Below, piece after piece: positions 63,913-64,000 of a stretch of 64,000 nucleotides of DNA. The position numbers and the translations under genes are program-made. The stretch lies in contig JAGWRO010000038.1 in assembly GCA_028876495.1 (NCBI GenBank), positions 266,733-330,732 of the forward strand. The letters are read 5' to 3'. The number at the start of each line of letters is the position of its first letter. Position 1 is the first letter of the stretch. The stretch comes from Bacteroidota bacterium (lineage in GTDB: Bacteria > Bacteroidota > Bacteroidia > Chitinophagales > Chitinophagaceae). The notes beneath the pieces are model-generated. The model saw only the letters and a program-made list of their open reading frames with translations. It searched no databases and was not told where the DNA came from.

Positions 63913-64000
63913 AAAGCGACAATAAATATTATTAATTTCAGCAGAAAGCCTTTAAAGGTTACTGCATGTATTTTTCTAAGAAACAATCCTTTAATCATTG

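Noticed and set aside
1..64000. CRISPR array, prophage or integrated element
   Set aside because: No direct repeats with regular spacers, and no phage structural, integrase or conjugation genes were seen.

Overview
The window comes from a Bacteroidota chromosome, most likely a member of the Chitinophagaceae or a close relative. The evidence is an AT-rich sequence with promoter elements of the TTTG / TAnnTTTG type, almost no Shine-Dalgarno sequences, two secreted proteins with type IX secretion (T9SS) C-terminal sorting domains, a glutaminyl cyclase beside many signal peptides that are cleaved in front of Gln, and the gene block pyrC-like / DUF4199 / family 2 glycosyltransferase. Assignment below phylum level is inference. 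Most of the window is chromosomal core sequence with small accessory insertions.

Left part (1-16,000): the 3' end of a MacB-type ABC permease; a dihydroorotase homologue that has lost its metal ligands; DUF4199 and family 2 glycosyltransferase genes; then a surface-glycan block. This block holds a family 4 glycosyltransferase, an inserted PIN toxin-antitoxin pair with a palindromic operator, and four genes (HddA, GmhA, HddC, GmhB types) that together make GDP-D-glycero-alpha-D-manno-heptose from sedoheptulose 7-phosphate. After a secreted protein of unknown function come topoisomerase IV genes parC and parE on the minus strand, with a VOC-family and a DUF1835 gene between them and a gene remnant upstream of parE.

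Middle part (16,000-34,800): two histidine-degradation genes (hutG, hutI), a thioredoxin-fold DUF255 protein, small membrane and secreted proteins, a possible stand-alone 14-codon transcription unit with a strong ribosome-binding site, two T9SS cargo proteins, a glutaminyl cyclase, MsrB, an HAD / RpiB / polyphosphate-glucokinase group, an ABC exporter, a universal stress protein, a nucleoside deaminase and a response regulator. A tRNA-Lys(UUU) gene is followed by a decayed accessory islet: an IS1595-type transposase remnant, a DUF6680-like gene, and the tail of a type I restriction specificity subunit, with a 10-bp direct repeat near the two breakpoints.

Right part (34,800-64,000): an SDR enzyme and a SAM hydrolase; then a minus-strand locus without SusC/SusD that holds a sodium:solute symporter, a 35-residue membrane ORF, a PIG-L deacetylase, a basic-secretory-protein peptidase, a GH92 alpha-mannosidase and a GH125 exo-alpha-1,6-mannosidase. 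Next are an OmpA lipoprotein, an OxyR-like regulator with a direct-repeat operator candidate, a luciferase-like monooxygenase, lepA, a flippase plus glycosyltransferase pair, an overlapping pair of unknown membrane proteins, an inward-rectifier K+ channel, tpiA, a GlmU-like protein, rpmE2, a YajQ protein, rsmG, an M1 aminopeptidase and rsmI.

Unexplained structure includes arrays of about four tandem 8-bp units (RGCTAATY) at several intergenic sites, some of which supply the stop codon of the neighbouring gene. Two small secreted-protein genes are frame-broken at poly-T runs inside the signal peptide. A hairpin lies in the short rpmE2 leader.
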